This document shows, one piece after another, positions 1 to 7,702 of a DNA stretch of 12,305 nt. The position numbers were made by a program, and so were the translations under genes. Within the stretch, counting starts at the first letter, position 1; every line of letters begins with the position of its first letter. This DNA is from Candidatus Benthicola azotiphorus (GTDB lineage: Bacteria > Gemmatimonadota > Gemmatimonadetes > Palauibacterales > Palauibacteraceae): positions 1 to 12,305 of the forward strand of contig CANPVW010000275.1 in assembly GCA_947581745.1 (NCBI GenBank), given 5' to 3'. Below the pieces are notes generated by a model. The model ran no database searches. It was not told where the DNA came from and saw nothing but the letters and a program-made list of their open reading frames with translations.

Positions 1-1
1 C

Positions 2-1462
2 ACCGCGCTTGCGGTCGTCTCGTGCGGAGACGACAACGGCGGACCGAACGAGCCCGTGACGCCCGTCGCCACCAAGCTCGGTTTTGCCACGCAGCCGAGT
101 AACTCGGTGGCCGGCGCCTCGATCGTAGCGCCTCGCGGCGAGGTGGAGCTCGCATCGGTCGTCGTTACCGCCGTGGAGATCCAGGATGCGAGCGGCAACC
201 GGCTCACCACGGCCACCAACGACGTGACCCTCGCTCTCGGCGCAAATCCCGGCAGCGGTACCCTGTCCGGCACGACGACGGTGGCTGCGCAGAACGGGGT
301 CGCGACCTTCTCGGATCTCACGATCGAAAAGGCCGCCACCGGCTATACGCTGGTGGCAAGCGCTTCTGGTCTGACGGCTGCGACCAGCAACACGTTCGTT
401 GTGACCGCCGCCGCGGCGGCCACGATCGAGTTCGTGGCGCAGCCGGTGAACGCGGACGCCCGGGCGACGCTGGCGCCGGTCGAGGTGCAACTGCTGGATG
501 CGTTCGGCAACCCGGCCAGCGGGGACGTGACACTTTCGTTCGAGACGAATCCGGGGACGATGATCTTCCACTCCAGCGGCCTCAACGATCCGATCGTCCA
601 GCGAATCGATCCCCTGACCCCCGCCGTGCTTCCACCTCTTCCGAACGCGCATCCCGCGGGCACGGCCGAGATCATCGGAATGGTGTACGACCCGTCGACG
701 GGCCTGGTGCTCTGCACGGAGTTCGACGCCACCGGCAACACCCTGTGCGCCATGAACCCGCTCGACGGCACGTACGGACAGATCGGACAAATCCAGCCGG
801 GCGTCGGAGGCGACTTCCCGCCCTACGTTCGTCCGCTGGCGTGGGCGCCGGATGGATCGCCTCTTGGCGCAGGTGCCCACCTGCTGGCCGGTGACCTGAA
901 CAATCCCACCCTGTATGAGATCGACCCGGCGACGGGGGCCAAGGGGACGGTGGGTACAGTGACGGGCACGGTTGGCGGCTTCAACGGCATGGCGGTCGAT
1001 CCGACGACGGGAACTCTCTACGCGGTTGTGCAGCAGGCGCAGATCGTGCCCCCGGACCCCGCCCGCAGGATCCGTGACCTCGTGACGATTGACCTCAACA
1101 CTCTGATCGCGACGACGATCGGGACGCTGCCGATCGACGGCGTGTCCTCGGCAGCCTTTCTGCCGGACGGCACGCTGCTCGTCAGTACTGGCGAGGGAGG
1201 AGCGACCGCCGAGTCCCTGTACACGGTCGACAAGACCGACGCATCGATGACGCTGCTCGTCGTGATGGGAGACGGGGACGACGGGGAGTCGATCGCTTTG
1301 GTTCCCGCGGCCCTGTCGGGGACGCTGACCCTCTCGACCGTGAATGGAGTCGCTTCGTTCGACGACCTGTGGATTGACGGACCCGGGGCAGGGTATTCCC
1401 TGAACGCCGCTTCGGGCGGCCTCACGGCCATCAGCAGCACCTTCGACGTGGCCACGCCCTGA
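2..1462 (+). CDS. Lipoprotein with Ig-like repeats and inserted propeller-like domain (5' end outside window)
   Basis: The reading frame is open from base 2, and a GTG at 56 is not the true start. The first residues in frame, ALAVVSCGDDN, carry a lipobox (VVSC, Cys codon 23-25), so the signal peptide start lies left of the window and the mature protein is probably lipidated. Two Ig-like units are seen: a first at about 78-409, with NPGSGTLSG, NGVATFSDL and ATGYTLVASASGL, and a second at about 422-1459, with NPG, LSGTLTLSTVNGVASFDDL and GAGYSLNAASGGL. In the second unit about 252 residues (557-1312) sit between NPG and LSGT. This block has repeated motifs of the type YDPSTG, AWAPDG, VDPTTGTLYAV and FLPDGTLLVST, typical of beta-propeller blades. 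Surface binding or adhesion is an inference; no catalytic residue is recognised. Confidence 0.8.
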   Translation, partial: TALAVVSCGDDNGGPNEPVTPVATKLGFATQPSNSVAGASIVAPRGEVELASVVVTAVEIQDASGNRLTTATNDVTLALGANPGSGTLSGTTTVAAQNGVATFSDLTIEKAATGYTLVASASGLTAATSNTFVVTAAAAATIEFVAQPVNADARATLAPVEVQLLDAFGNPASGDVTLSFETNPGTMIFHSSGLNDPIVQRIDPLTPAVLPPLPNAHPAGTAEIIGMVYDPSTGLVLCTEFDATGNTLCAMNPLDGTYGQIGQIQPGVGGDFPPYVRPLAWAPDGSPLGAGAHLLAGDLNNPTLYEIDPATGAKGTVGTVTGTVGGFNGMAVDPTTGTLYAVVQQAQIVPPDPARRIRDLVTIDLNTLIATTIGTLPIDGVSSAAFLPDGTLLVSTGEGGATAESLYTVDKTDASMTLLVVMGDGDDGESIALVPAALSGTLTLSTVNGVASFDDLWIDGPGAGYSLNAASGGLTAISSTFDVATP

Positions 1463-1480
1463 CGCCCGGCGAACGGGTCC

Positions 1481-1508
1481 GGGCCGGGCGAGTAGCCCTG
1501 CCCGGCCC
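1481..1508 (+). terminator. GC-rich hairpin after lipoprotein gene
   Basis: A perfect 9-bp inverted repeat, GGGCCGGGC and GCCCGGCCC, surrounds a 10-nt loop and begins 18 nt after the stop at 1462. No run of T follows, so a canonical intrinsic terminator is not shown. Its location between the lipoprotein and the DinB gene fits an end-of-transcript structure. Confidence 0.5.
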
Positions 1509-1548
1509 ACGCCGGACGCGCGTCACAGGGCCGGAGGTTGCGGACAGC

Positions 1549-2100
1549 GTGACCCGACAGAGGAGACACTACATCAGCAACGCAATCGGGCGTCCGGGGG
1601 CAGACGAGTACGACCCGGCCTTCGCCGACTACGTGGACCGCATCGAGGATGATGAGCCGGTTCTCAGGGTTCTTAGTGACCAGCGGGACGCAGTGCTACG
1701 CAGGCTGGACCGGATCCCGGAGGCACGCGGCGACTACCGTTATGCCCCGGGAAAGTGGAGCATCAAGGAAGTGATCGGACACCTGTCCGATACCGAGAGG
1801 GTCTTCGCCTATCGGGCGCTTCGCATCGGGCGCGGCGACGAGACGCCGCTGCCGGCCTTCGACGACCAGTCGTACGTGTCGGAGATGCGTGCGGCGGATC
1901 GTTCTCTGGCGAGCGTCGCCAGAGAGTGGGAGAGTGTCAGGAGCGCGAGCCTCAGCCTGTTCGAGAGCTTCCAGGCCCCGGATTGGCTGCGGCGTGGATC
2001 GGCGAGCGGCCATCCGATCAGTGTTCGCGCACTCGCCTGCGTGATCGCCGGCCACGTCCGACATCACCTGGAAGTCCTGGACGCGCGCTATGGTGACTGA
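1549..2100 (+). CDS. DinB/DUF664-like metal-binding four-helix protein
   Basis: A 183-residue protein of the DinB-like superfamily. The hallmarks are APGKWSIKEVIGHLSDTE at residues 66-83 (metal His78) and AGHVRHH near 167-173 (His169 and His173, HxxxH). These three His match the metal triad of DinB-like proteins, which bind a divalent metal in a four-helix bundle. Known members include thiol-dependent transferases and damage-inducible proteins; the reaction of this one is not readable from sequence. The GTG start at 1549 has GGAGG at 1532-1536, 12 nt upstream, which is a loose fit. The stop overlaps the kinase start by 11 nt (2090-2100), suggesting translational coupling. It could instead be named a damage-inducible protein, but no LexA-type operator is seen. 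Confidence 0.85.
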   Translation: MTRQRRHYISNAIGRPGADEYDPAFADYVDRIEDDEPVLRVLSDQRDAVLRRLDRIPEARGDYRYAPGKWSIKEVIGHLSDTERVFAYRALRIGRGDETPLPAFDDQSYVSEMRAADRSLASVAREWESVRSASLSLFESFQAPDWLRRGSASGHPISVRALACVIAGHVRHHLEVLDARYGD

Positions 2101-4360
2101 CGAGCCGACGTCCTCCCGGGAATTGACGCGCCCGTCCGTATCGACTCCGGACCTGGACGCGGCCCTCTCCGGCCGCTACGCAATCGAGCAGGAGATCGGC
2201 AGCGGCGGCATGGCCGTCGTCTACCTCGCTGACGACCTGCGTCATCACCGCAAGGTCGGCATCAAGGTCCTCCGCCCGGAGATCGCGGCGGCCATAGGGG
2301 CCGACCGTTTCGTTCGGGAGACCGAGACGGCAGCCGGATTGAATCATCCCCACATTCTCCCGCTCTACGACTCGGGGGGCGCCGGCTCCGTCCTGTTCTA
2401 CGTGATGCCGTACGTCGAGGGCGAATCCCTGCGGCAGAGGATCGACCGTGAGAAGCAACTGCCGGTCGAGGAAGCCGTGGCCATCACACGCCACGTCGCT
2501 TCGGCCCTGGCCTACGCCCACGCGCGCAACGTGATTCACCGGGATGTGAAGCCCGAGAACATCCTGCTCCATGCGGGCGAGCCGATGCTGATGGACTTCG
2601 GGATCGCCCTCGCGGCCGGCGCCGCTGCCGGCGTTCGACTCACCCAGACCGGACTGCTCGTGGGCACGCCCCTCTACATGAGCCCGGAGCAGGCGGCCGG
2701 AGAGCGGGTGCTGGACGCGCGAAGCGACCAGTACAGTCTCGCCTGCATCCTGTACGAAATGCTCGTCGGCGAGCCGCCCCACGCCGGAGCCACTACGCAG
2801 GCCACGATCGCCAAACGGCTAACTCAGGCGGTGCCCTCGGTACGCCAGCTTCGCGAAGCAGTACCGCCGGGCGTCGAACGGGCGCTCGCCAGAGCCCTCT
2901 CCACGGTCCCCGCGGACCGCTATCCCACCGTCCTCGCATTCGCTGAGGCGCTCGCCGAACCGGTCGCCGTGCGGCCGACATCTCGGTCGGTCGCCGTGCT
3001 GCCGTTCCTGAACCTGAGCGCCGACCCGGAGAACGAGTACTTCGCCGACGGGATCACGGAGGACGTCATCGCCCAGCTGTCACGCATTCAAGGCCTCACG
3101 GTCATCTCGCGCACCTCGGTGATGCCTTTCAAGAAACGCGATCAGCCGACGGAAGAGATCGCGGCGAGGCTGAAGGTCGCGTCACTCCTCGATGGAAGCG
3201 TGCGAAGGTCCGGCGACCGGGTTCGAATCGTGGCGCACCTGGTCGACGCCGCGACCGACCGCCACCTGTGGGCGGAGACCTACGACCGCCAGCTGACCGA
3301 CATATTCGCGATCCAGACCGACGTCGCCCTGCACATCGCGGAGGCCCTCGAGGCGGAGCTCTCGCCCCGGGAGAAGAGCAAGCTGACCCGGCAGCCCACG
3401 ACGAACCTGGAGGCATACCAGCTCTATCTGCAGGGTCGTCACTGTTTCAACCGCTTTACGGAGAGAGGTTTCGAGCAGGCCATAGAGCTTTTCGAGCGGG
3501 CGATCGAAAAGGACCCCGGGTACGCGCTCGCGTACACGACGATGGCGCTGGCCTACGCGGAACTTGGAGCCGGCGTCGGAGGCGCCCGAATCGAGCCGAC
3601 GGAGGCCTACCGCCGCGCCAGGGAAGCCGTCTCCAGAGCACTCGAGCTGGACAGCGGCCTCGCCGAGGCGCATTCGACCTCGGGCCAGATCAGGTTCTCC
3701 TGCGACTTCGACTACGAAGGGGCCGAAAGGGACCTGAAGCGGGCGCTCGAATTGAATCCGAGAAGCGCCGACACGCTGGACATCTACGGGCGGCTGCTGG
3801 TCGGGCTCGGGCGGTACGACGAGGCCCTCGAGATGCAGAAGCGGGCTCACGAGCTGGACCCGCTGGCGCACCGGGTCGACCGCGTGACCACCCTCCTGCG
3901 GGCCGGACGGGCCGAAGAAGCGTTGGAGCCGGCGCTGGCCGTGGTCGAGCTCGAGCCGAATCTCGCGCACGCTCGCGCCACACTGGGATGGGTCTACCAC
4001 GAGCTTGGCCGCCCGGAGGAGGGGATGGCGGAGCTGAGACAGGCGACGTCCCTGGCCCCCGGCAACACCATGTTCCTGGCGCAGCTGGGACAGGCTCTGG
4101 CTCGGACCGGGGACAGCGAAGGAGCCAGGCAGGTGCTGCGGGAGATCGAAGAGCTTGCCGCCACACGCTACGTCTCGCCCTACCACCTGGCGTACGTCTA
4201 CACGGGCCTCGGGGAGCACGAGCGGGCCATGGACTGCCTGGAGCAGGCCTACCGGGAGCGGGCCGGAGCCCTGCACGGACTCAAGAGCTCATTCCTGTTC
4301 GCGCCGCTACGGTCGCACCCGCGGTTCCAGGCCCTGCTCGGGGAATTGAACCTGGCCTGA
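2090..4360 (+). CDS. Ser/Thr protein kinase with TolB-like and TPR regions
   Basis: A 756-residue protein. The kinase core at about 30-290 has every element: glycine loop GSGGMAVV (37-44), Lys59 in GIKV, helix-C Glu77 in RFVRE, catalytic HRDVKPEN (150-157), MDFG with DFG 169-171, and GTPLYMSPEQ (192-201), so it should be active. It is an RD kinase of the Pkn type. A short linker leads to a TolB-like domain (about 299-410) beginning SVAVLPFLN, with FADGITEDV and LWAETYDRQ. The C-terminal half (about 435-750) holds repeated helix pairs of TPR type, such as AIELFERAIEKDPGYA. No hydrophobic membrane segment lies between kinase and TolB-like part, so it looks soluble, unlike many relatives with a transmembrane linker. 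It starts ATG inside the DinB gene. Substrate is unknown; signalling to the envelope or transcription is inference. Confidence 0.9.
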   Translation: MVTDEPTSSRELTRPSVSTPDLDAALSGRYAIEQEIGSGGMAVVYLADDLRHHRKVGIKVLRPEIAAAIGADRFVRETETAAGLNHPHILPLYDSGGAGSVLFYVMPYVEGESLRQRIDREKQLPVEEAVAITRHVASALAYAHARNVIHRDVKPENILLHAGEPMLMDFGIALAAGAAAGVRLTQTGLLVGTPLYMSPEQAAGERVLDARSDQYSLACILYEMLVGEPPHAGATTQATIAKRLTQAVPSVRQLREAVPPGVERALARALSTVPADRYPTVLAFAEALAEPVAVRPTSRSVAVLPFLNLSADPENEYFADGITEDVIAQLSRIQGLTVISRTSVMPFKKRDQPTEEIAARLKVASLLDGSVRRSGDRVRIVAHLVDAATDRHLWAETYDRQLTDIFAIQTDVALHIAEALEAELSPREKSKLTRQPTTNLEAYQLYLQGRHCFNRFTERGFEQAIELFERAIEKDPGYALAYTTMALAYAELGAGVGGARIEPTEAYRRAREAVSRALELDSGLAEAHSTSGQIRFSCDFDYEGAERDLKRALELNPRSADTLDIYGRLLVGLGRYDEALEMQKRAHELDPLAHRVDRVTTLLRAGRAEEALEPALAVVELEPNLAHARATLGWVYHELGRPEEGMAELRQATSLAPGNTMFLAQLGQALARTGDSEGARQVLREIEELAATRYVSPYHLAYVYTGLGEHERAMDCLEQAYRERAGALHGLKSSFLFAPLRSHPRFQALLGELNLA

Positions 4361-4369
4361 GGCCGAGTC

Positions 4370-4831
4370 TCATCCTGCTCCCGGAGGCCGCAGAGTCAGC
4401 ATCATCAGGAGCAGCACGATGAGGTTGATCACGGTGCCGAACGGGACGTACCAGAGACCCAGCATCGCGATCGCGACAACGAACCACCAGGCTGACGGGA
4501 AACCCAGAAGAAGAGCCATCGTCGAGGCTACGTACGCTGATCCGTAGGCGATGAAGACGCACTTCATGAGCGTGGAGAGCGGATCGATGCCGACGGCCGA
4601 CACGAGCGCCGCCCATGGACCGAGCCGGCCCGACCCGTCGGGCGACACGTAGGAGCCGACGACGAGCGCCCGACCGCCGTCGAAAGCCATCCACCCGCCA
4701 CTCAACAGGACGAGGCCCGCGACCAGCCACGCAGTCCATGGCAGACCTGTGTCGAACTCCACCATCCCCGTCAGATGAAGAGCGAGGGAGAGGATCACGA
4801 CGCAGGCAGCCAGAATCCAGTACAGGTACAT
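4370..4831 (-). CDS. Small polytopic membrane protein, unrecognised
   Basis: This 153-residue protein shows about four to five hydrophobic helices: residues 2-22 (ILAACVVILSLAL), 30-51 (TAWLVAGLVLL), 87-110 (FIAYGSAYVASTMALLL), 112-127 (AWWFVVAIAMLGLW) and 129-147 (VINLIVLLLMML). No known family or catalytic motif is recognised. ATG at 4829-4831 is supported by AAGGAG (plus-strand 4842-4847) 10 nt upstream. The gene converges on the kinase, with stops 9 nt apart, so the two transcripts may run into each other. Nothing upstream appears to be in an operon with it. Confidence 0.75.
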   Translation of the reverse strand: MYLYWILAACVVILSLALHLTGMVEFDTGLPWTAWLVAGLVLLSGGWMAFDGGRALVVGSYVSPDGSGRLGPWAALVSAVGIDPLSTLMKCVFIAYGSAYVASTMALLLGFPSAWWFVVAIAMLGLWYVPFGTVINLIVLLLMMLTLRPPGAG

Positions 4832-4841
4832 TCGCGGCCGG

Positions 4842-4847
4842 CTCCTT
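4842..4847 (-). promoter_or_regulatory. Ribosome binding site for 4370-4831
   Basis: On the minus strand the bases read AAGGAG, 10 nt before the ATG at 4831. It supports the start chosen. Confidence 0.6.
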
Positions 4848-5030
4848 CGAAAGGCGACTACGGCCAGTCGCTCGAAGCTGTGGTCCCCCGACTGCGAGTT
4901 GAACCGACCCGGTGCGCGCGGCCTCGCCGTCGGTCGGTGGACACTCGAACCTAAACGCAGTCATGCGGAGGCGGAAGGAGCCGCGCGGCTGAGGCTCCTG
5001 CACGCCGCTCCTTGGCGAGCTGCGGCTCCA

Positions 5031-5040
5031 TATACGTATA
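5031..5040 (+). promoter_or_regulatory. TATACGTATA palindrome, candidate promoter/operator
   Basis: A perfect 10-bp palindrome in an AT-rich patch 58 nt before the DUF1697 start, amid GC-rich sequence. TATAGT (5037-5042) overlaps it as a possible -10, with TTGGCG (5012-5017) as a weak -35 at 19-nt spacing. The function is an inference. Confidence 0.35.
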
Positions 5041-5098
5041 GTGGGCGGTGTGAGGCACCAGGCCATGAATGGCATCTGATCACGACCCGGAGATCCCC

Positions 5099-5644
5099 AT
5101 GCCCCGGTACGTGACGTTTCTGAGAGGCATCAATCTCGGGAAGCGACGCGTGAAGATGGATACGCTTCGAGAGTGCTTCGAGGAGCTCGGCCTCGAAGGT
5201 GTAGACACGTTCATCGCCAGCGGGAACGTGGTCTTCGATCATCCGGGACACGCCGACCGCTCGCTCGAGGAGGCGATCGAGAGACACCTGGAATCCGCGC
5301 TGGGCTTCGAAGTCGCCGCCTTCATCCGGCCGCTGTCCGCGCTCGCCGGGCTGTCCGAGCCGGAAGACCCGGCTTCCGCTGCGGGCGATGAATTCACGCC
5401 GCACGTGATCTTTCTGCGATCCGCTCCGGACGCGGGGTTGAAGGCCAGGGTAAGCCTGCTGGAGACTCCGGACGATCAGTTCCGGTTCGGCGGGAGGGAG
5501 ATCATCTGGCTGCGGCGCGGCAGACTCAGCGATTCGCCGATCGAGGCCAGGGAGCTCGAGAGAGCCCTGGGAGGCAGCGGAAACACGATGCGAAACCTGA
5601 ACACGGTGCGCCGGATCGTGGCGAAGTTCGAAGAAATGGAGTAG
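5099..5644 (+). CDS. DUF1697 family protein
   Basis: A 181-residue protein of the DUF1697 family, whose role is not established. Family signatures are visible from the start: MPRYVTFLRGINLG (1-14), VKMDTLRECF (18-27), TFIASGNVVF (37-46) and, near the C-terminus, NTMRNLNTVRRI. The last two are the most conserved spots of the family. The ATG at 5099 is preferred over the in-frame ATG at 5069, because the family begins at a short residue stretch before the RGIN motif and GGAG at 5089-5092 lies 6 nt before it. The gene stands alone and converges on the minus-strand gene at 5658, with 13 nt between their stops. Confidence 0.9.
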   Translation: MPRYVTFLRGINLGKRRVKMDTLRECFEELGLEGVDTFIASGNVVFDHPGHADRSLEEAIERHLESALGFEVAAFIRPLSALAGLSEPEDPASAAGDEFTPHVIFLRSAPDAGLKARVSLLETPDDQFRFGGREIIWLRRGRLSDSPIEARELERALGGSGNTMRNLNTVRRIVAKFEEME

Positions 5645-5657
5645 CTGCCGACTCGCT

Positions 5658-6137
5658 CTACCGGGACCGGAGGTACCGCGCCAGGTAGTCGTGCCACACG
5701 GGCTCGTGGTACTCTCGGGCCGAGCAATGTCGATCCGGCTCGCCCCACGCCACCGCCAGCCAGTGTCTATCCTCCCAGCTGAGCAAGGGGAGTTCCCGAT
5801 ACCCGATGGATCGATAGGGCATGGGAAGACCCTGCCAGACGTGTCTTGGGATCGTGGTCGCCACGTTGTACGGCGACCCCACCCCGGGAAGGCTGGCCGG
5901 GGCCAGCAGGAAGTTCTCCTGGGCCGCGGTCCGGTAAAGTTCCGTGAGCAGGTCCTCGGCCTCGTTTGCCAGACGGGAAGGATCCTGGATCATGGTGCGC
6001 AGCGCCGTGGCCGCCTCGCGGAAGGCCGCGGGCAGCGGCATGTACTTGCGCGCCTCGCTCAGTCGCTCGGCCGGATCCGCCTTGAAAGGCGCTATGTCGT
6101 CGATCCAGAAGACGCCTGGTGGGACCGTCGACGACAC
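5658..6137 (-). CDS. Unrecognised 159-residue protein
   Basis: No family is recognised. The protein begins SSTVPPGVFWIDD and has a mainly helical middle (FREAATALRTMIQ, NEAEDLLTELYRTAAQENF) and an aromatic C-terminus (SWEDRHWLAVAWG, EPVWHDYLARYL). It looks cytoplasmic, with no signal peptide or membrane helix. A longer open frame runs up to 6278, but that part has poor character. GTG at 6137 is chosen because AGGGGG lies 6 nt upstream (plus-strand 6144-6149) and because the residues before it are low in protein-like pattern. It converges with the DUF1697 gene. Confidence 0.7.
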   Translation of the reverse strand: MSSTVPPGVFWIDDIAPFKADPAERLSEARKYMPLPAAFREAATALRTMIQDPSRLANEAEDLLTELYRTAAQENFLLAPASLPGVGSPYNVATTIPRHVWQGLPMPYRSIGYRELPLLSWEDRHWLAVAWGEPDRHCSAREYHEPVWHDYLARYLRSR

Positions 6138-6618
6138 TTCATTCCCCCTGTCGCGTGCACATGGACGGCCCTGAATGGCTCTGTGCCGCCCCGATTGCCG
6201 GCTAGCTCTGCAAGTCACCGCGAGGTCCGTGCCACCGTCACTGCACGCCCTCCAGCTGCGTATGTGCAGAAAAATCAACAGATACAGGACGCATTCCGAT
6301 CAGGATGAGGTACAGTTTTCCGTGGCGCGTGTTCGGCATCCTGTGGGGCAGCCGCGACAGGATGGACAGACGCGATCTGGACGCTGCGGGCACGTGACCT
6401 TTCCGCCGCTCACCTCGTCCATCTCCATGGTAAAGCAGGCCGCGATCGTGCAGCCGGGGCGCCTCGAGGCAGAAAGTTCCTTGCCTGTGGCCGTGCCCCG
6501 GTCCGTATGGATGGGCTAACTTGCTGCCCGAGAACAGGATGCGTTCCTGACGTGAGGCGGCATGCGGATTGCGGACCTGCGGCTGGGGGAATCACGCACC
6601 AGAACGAGACGGGGTACC
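6138..6618. other. 481-nt region with no supported gene
   Basis: This gap between two divergent starts (6137 minus, 6619 plus) likely carries the promoters for both. It has a less GC-rich patch at about 6265-6320 (runs such as AGAAAAATCAACAGATACAGG and GTACAGTTTTCC). A short inverted repeat, CAGGA-TGCGT-TCCTG, lies at 6535-6549. Open frames crossing the gap (6175-6519 and the upstream part of 5658-6278) lack family motifs and convincing ribosome sites and are not called. No strong promoter pair is identified. Confidence 0.6.
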
Positions 6619-7506
6619 ATGCGTAAGTCGATGACAATGCTATTCGCGGGGCTGCTGGCGCTCGGCGCCTGCGATTCCACGGAGCCGGACGGCAATACCA
6701 GCCTGTCGATCGTCCTGACGGACATGCCGGGAGACGTATCGCAGGCCGTAGTGATGATCGAGGACATCCAGCTGGTGGGCGGCGGGGACGGCCCGATCAG
6801 CCTGATGACCACGGGCCCGTGGGTGGGCGACCTGACGGATCTCGAGAACGACTTCGCCACCCTGGTGGACGGGTACGTTGTGCCTCAGGGCGTATACGGC
6901 CAGCTGCGACTCATCATCCCCGAGGCGTGCATCGGCATCGAGACCGAGGGCGGGACGAACGACACGGACGATGTCTATATTTCCCCGGGCGCGACGACCG
7001 TCACCTGCGAGGGGACGGAAGTCGGTCAGCTTCAGATGCCGAGCTTCGCCCAGACGGGGATCAAGGTCGTCTTTCAGAATGGCCTGGAGCTCCTGAGCGA
7101 CCAGATGATCCTGGCGGTGGACTTCAACGTCGAGGAGAGCTTCGGGAAACTCGCGGGTGGGTCCGGAATGTGGGTCATGCACCCGGTGATCCACGGGGCC
7201 GACTTCACGTTCACGGGCACGGTGGAACTGACGGTGGAGCTGGACGACGGAGTCAGCCTGCCCGGCGGAGTGGCGTTCGAGGATTTCGAGGCCAGCCTCG
7301 ACGGTGGCGCACCGGTCTCTCTCGTCACGGACAGCGATGTCGGCACCGCCACGTTCCAGTACGTGATCCCGGGAACGTCCCAGATCGACCTCGCGTCCGG
7401 AGCTGTCACGTCGTTCACGACCGATCCGGTGGTCCCGTACGAAGTGGACCTCGGGAGCCAGGAGGTCAAGCAGGTGACGATCACGATCACGGGAATCACG
7501 CCGTAA
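6619..7506 (+). CDS. DUF4382 lipoprotein
   Basis: A 295-residue envelope protein. The N-terminus MRKSMTMLFAGLLALGAC has a lipobox (LGAC) with lipidation expected at Cys18. The next part matches DUF4382: LSIVLTDMPGD (about 29-39), VVMIEDIQLVG (44-54), VVPQGVYGQLRLIIP, QTGIKVVF, LAVDFNVEESFGKLAGGSGMW and HPVIHG. A second beta-rich stretch of about 100 residues follows (GTVELTVELDD, YEVDLGSQEVKQVTITITG). The ATG at 6619 is preferred over 6562 because it places the lipobox at a normal distance; the earlier start would add 19 polar residues. The ribosome site is weak. The family function is unknown. It ends 31 nt before a strong hairpin. Confidence 0.9.
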   Translation: MRKSMTMLFAGLLALGACDSTEPDGNTSLSIVLTDMPGDVSQAVVMIEDIQLVGGGDGPISLMTTGPWVGDLTDLENDFATLVDGYVVPQGVYGQLRLIIPEACIGIETEGGTNDTDDVYISPGATTVTCEGTEVGQLQMPSFAQTGIKVVFQNGLELLSDQMILAVDFNVEESFGKLAGGSGMWVMHPVIHGADFTFTGTVELTVELDDGVSLPGGVAFEDFEASLDGGAPVSLVTDSDVGTATFQYVIPGTSQIDLASGAVTSFTTDPVVPYEVDLGSQEVKQVTITITGITP

Positions 7507-7537
7507 TCGAGAGCGACCGGGCCCATCTTATCGGCGA

Positions 7538-7559
7538 GGGGCGGCTCTCGGGCCGCCCC
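7538..7559 (+). terminator. GC hairpin after DUF4382 gene
   Basis: Eight paired bases, GGGGCGGC and GCCGCCCC, around the 6-nt loop TCTCGG. After a one-base bulge the stem may be extended by CGA/TCG. It lies 31 nt after the stop and no T-run follows. It is a probable terminator of GC-rich type. Confidence 0.55.
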
Positions 7560-7621
7560 GTCGTGCATCCAGCAATCCGCCGGCGTCGACTCGAGGCGCT
7601 GGATCGATCTCACGAATGGCG

Positions 7622-7627
7622 TATACT
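7622..7627 (+). promoter_or_regulatory. Candidate -10 TATACT
   Basis: TATACT matches TATAAT at 5 of 6 bases, in the 196-nt leader before the phosphoesterase gene. No good -35 is visible at 16-19 nt spacing, so the promoter is tentative. Confidence 0.3.
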
Positions 7628-7702
7628 GCTGTGAAGCCAGTCCATGCACCTGGCACTCGGCTGGTCGAGCTCGATCCGTCCTCGTAGACCGGGAGAGGTC
7701 CT

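Noticed and set aside
3182..4276. Long minus-strand frame opposite the kinase gene
   Set aside because: It is a shadow of the strongly supported kinase–TPR gene, whose motifs are in the plus strand.
6138..6278. Upstream extension of the minus-strand gene 5658-6137
   Set aside because: The extra 47 residues are not protein-like and a good ribosome site (AGGGGG) marks GTG 6137.
6175..6519. Plus-strand open frame in the 6138-6618 gap
   Set aside because: No ribosome site, no family motif and composition typical of a chance GC-rich frame.
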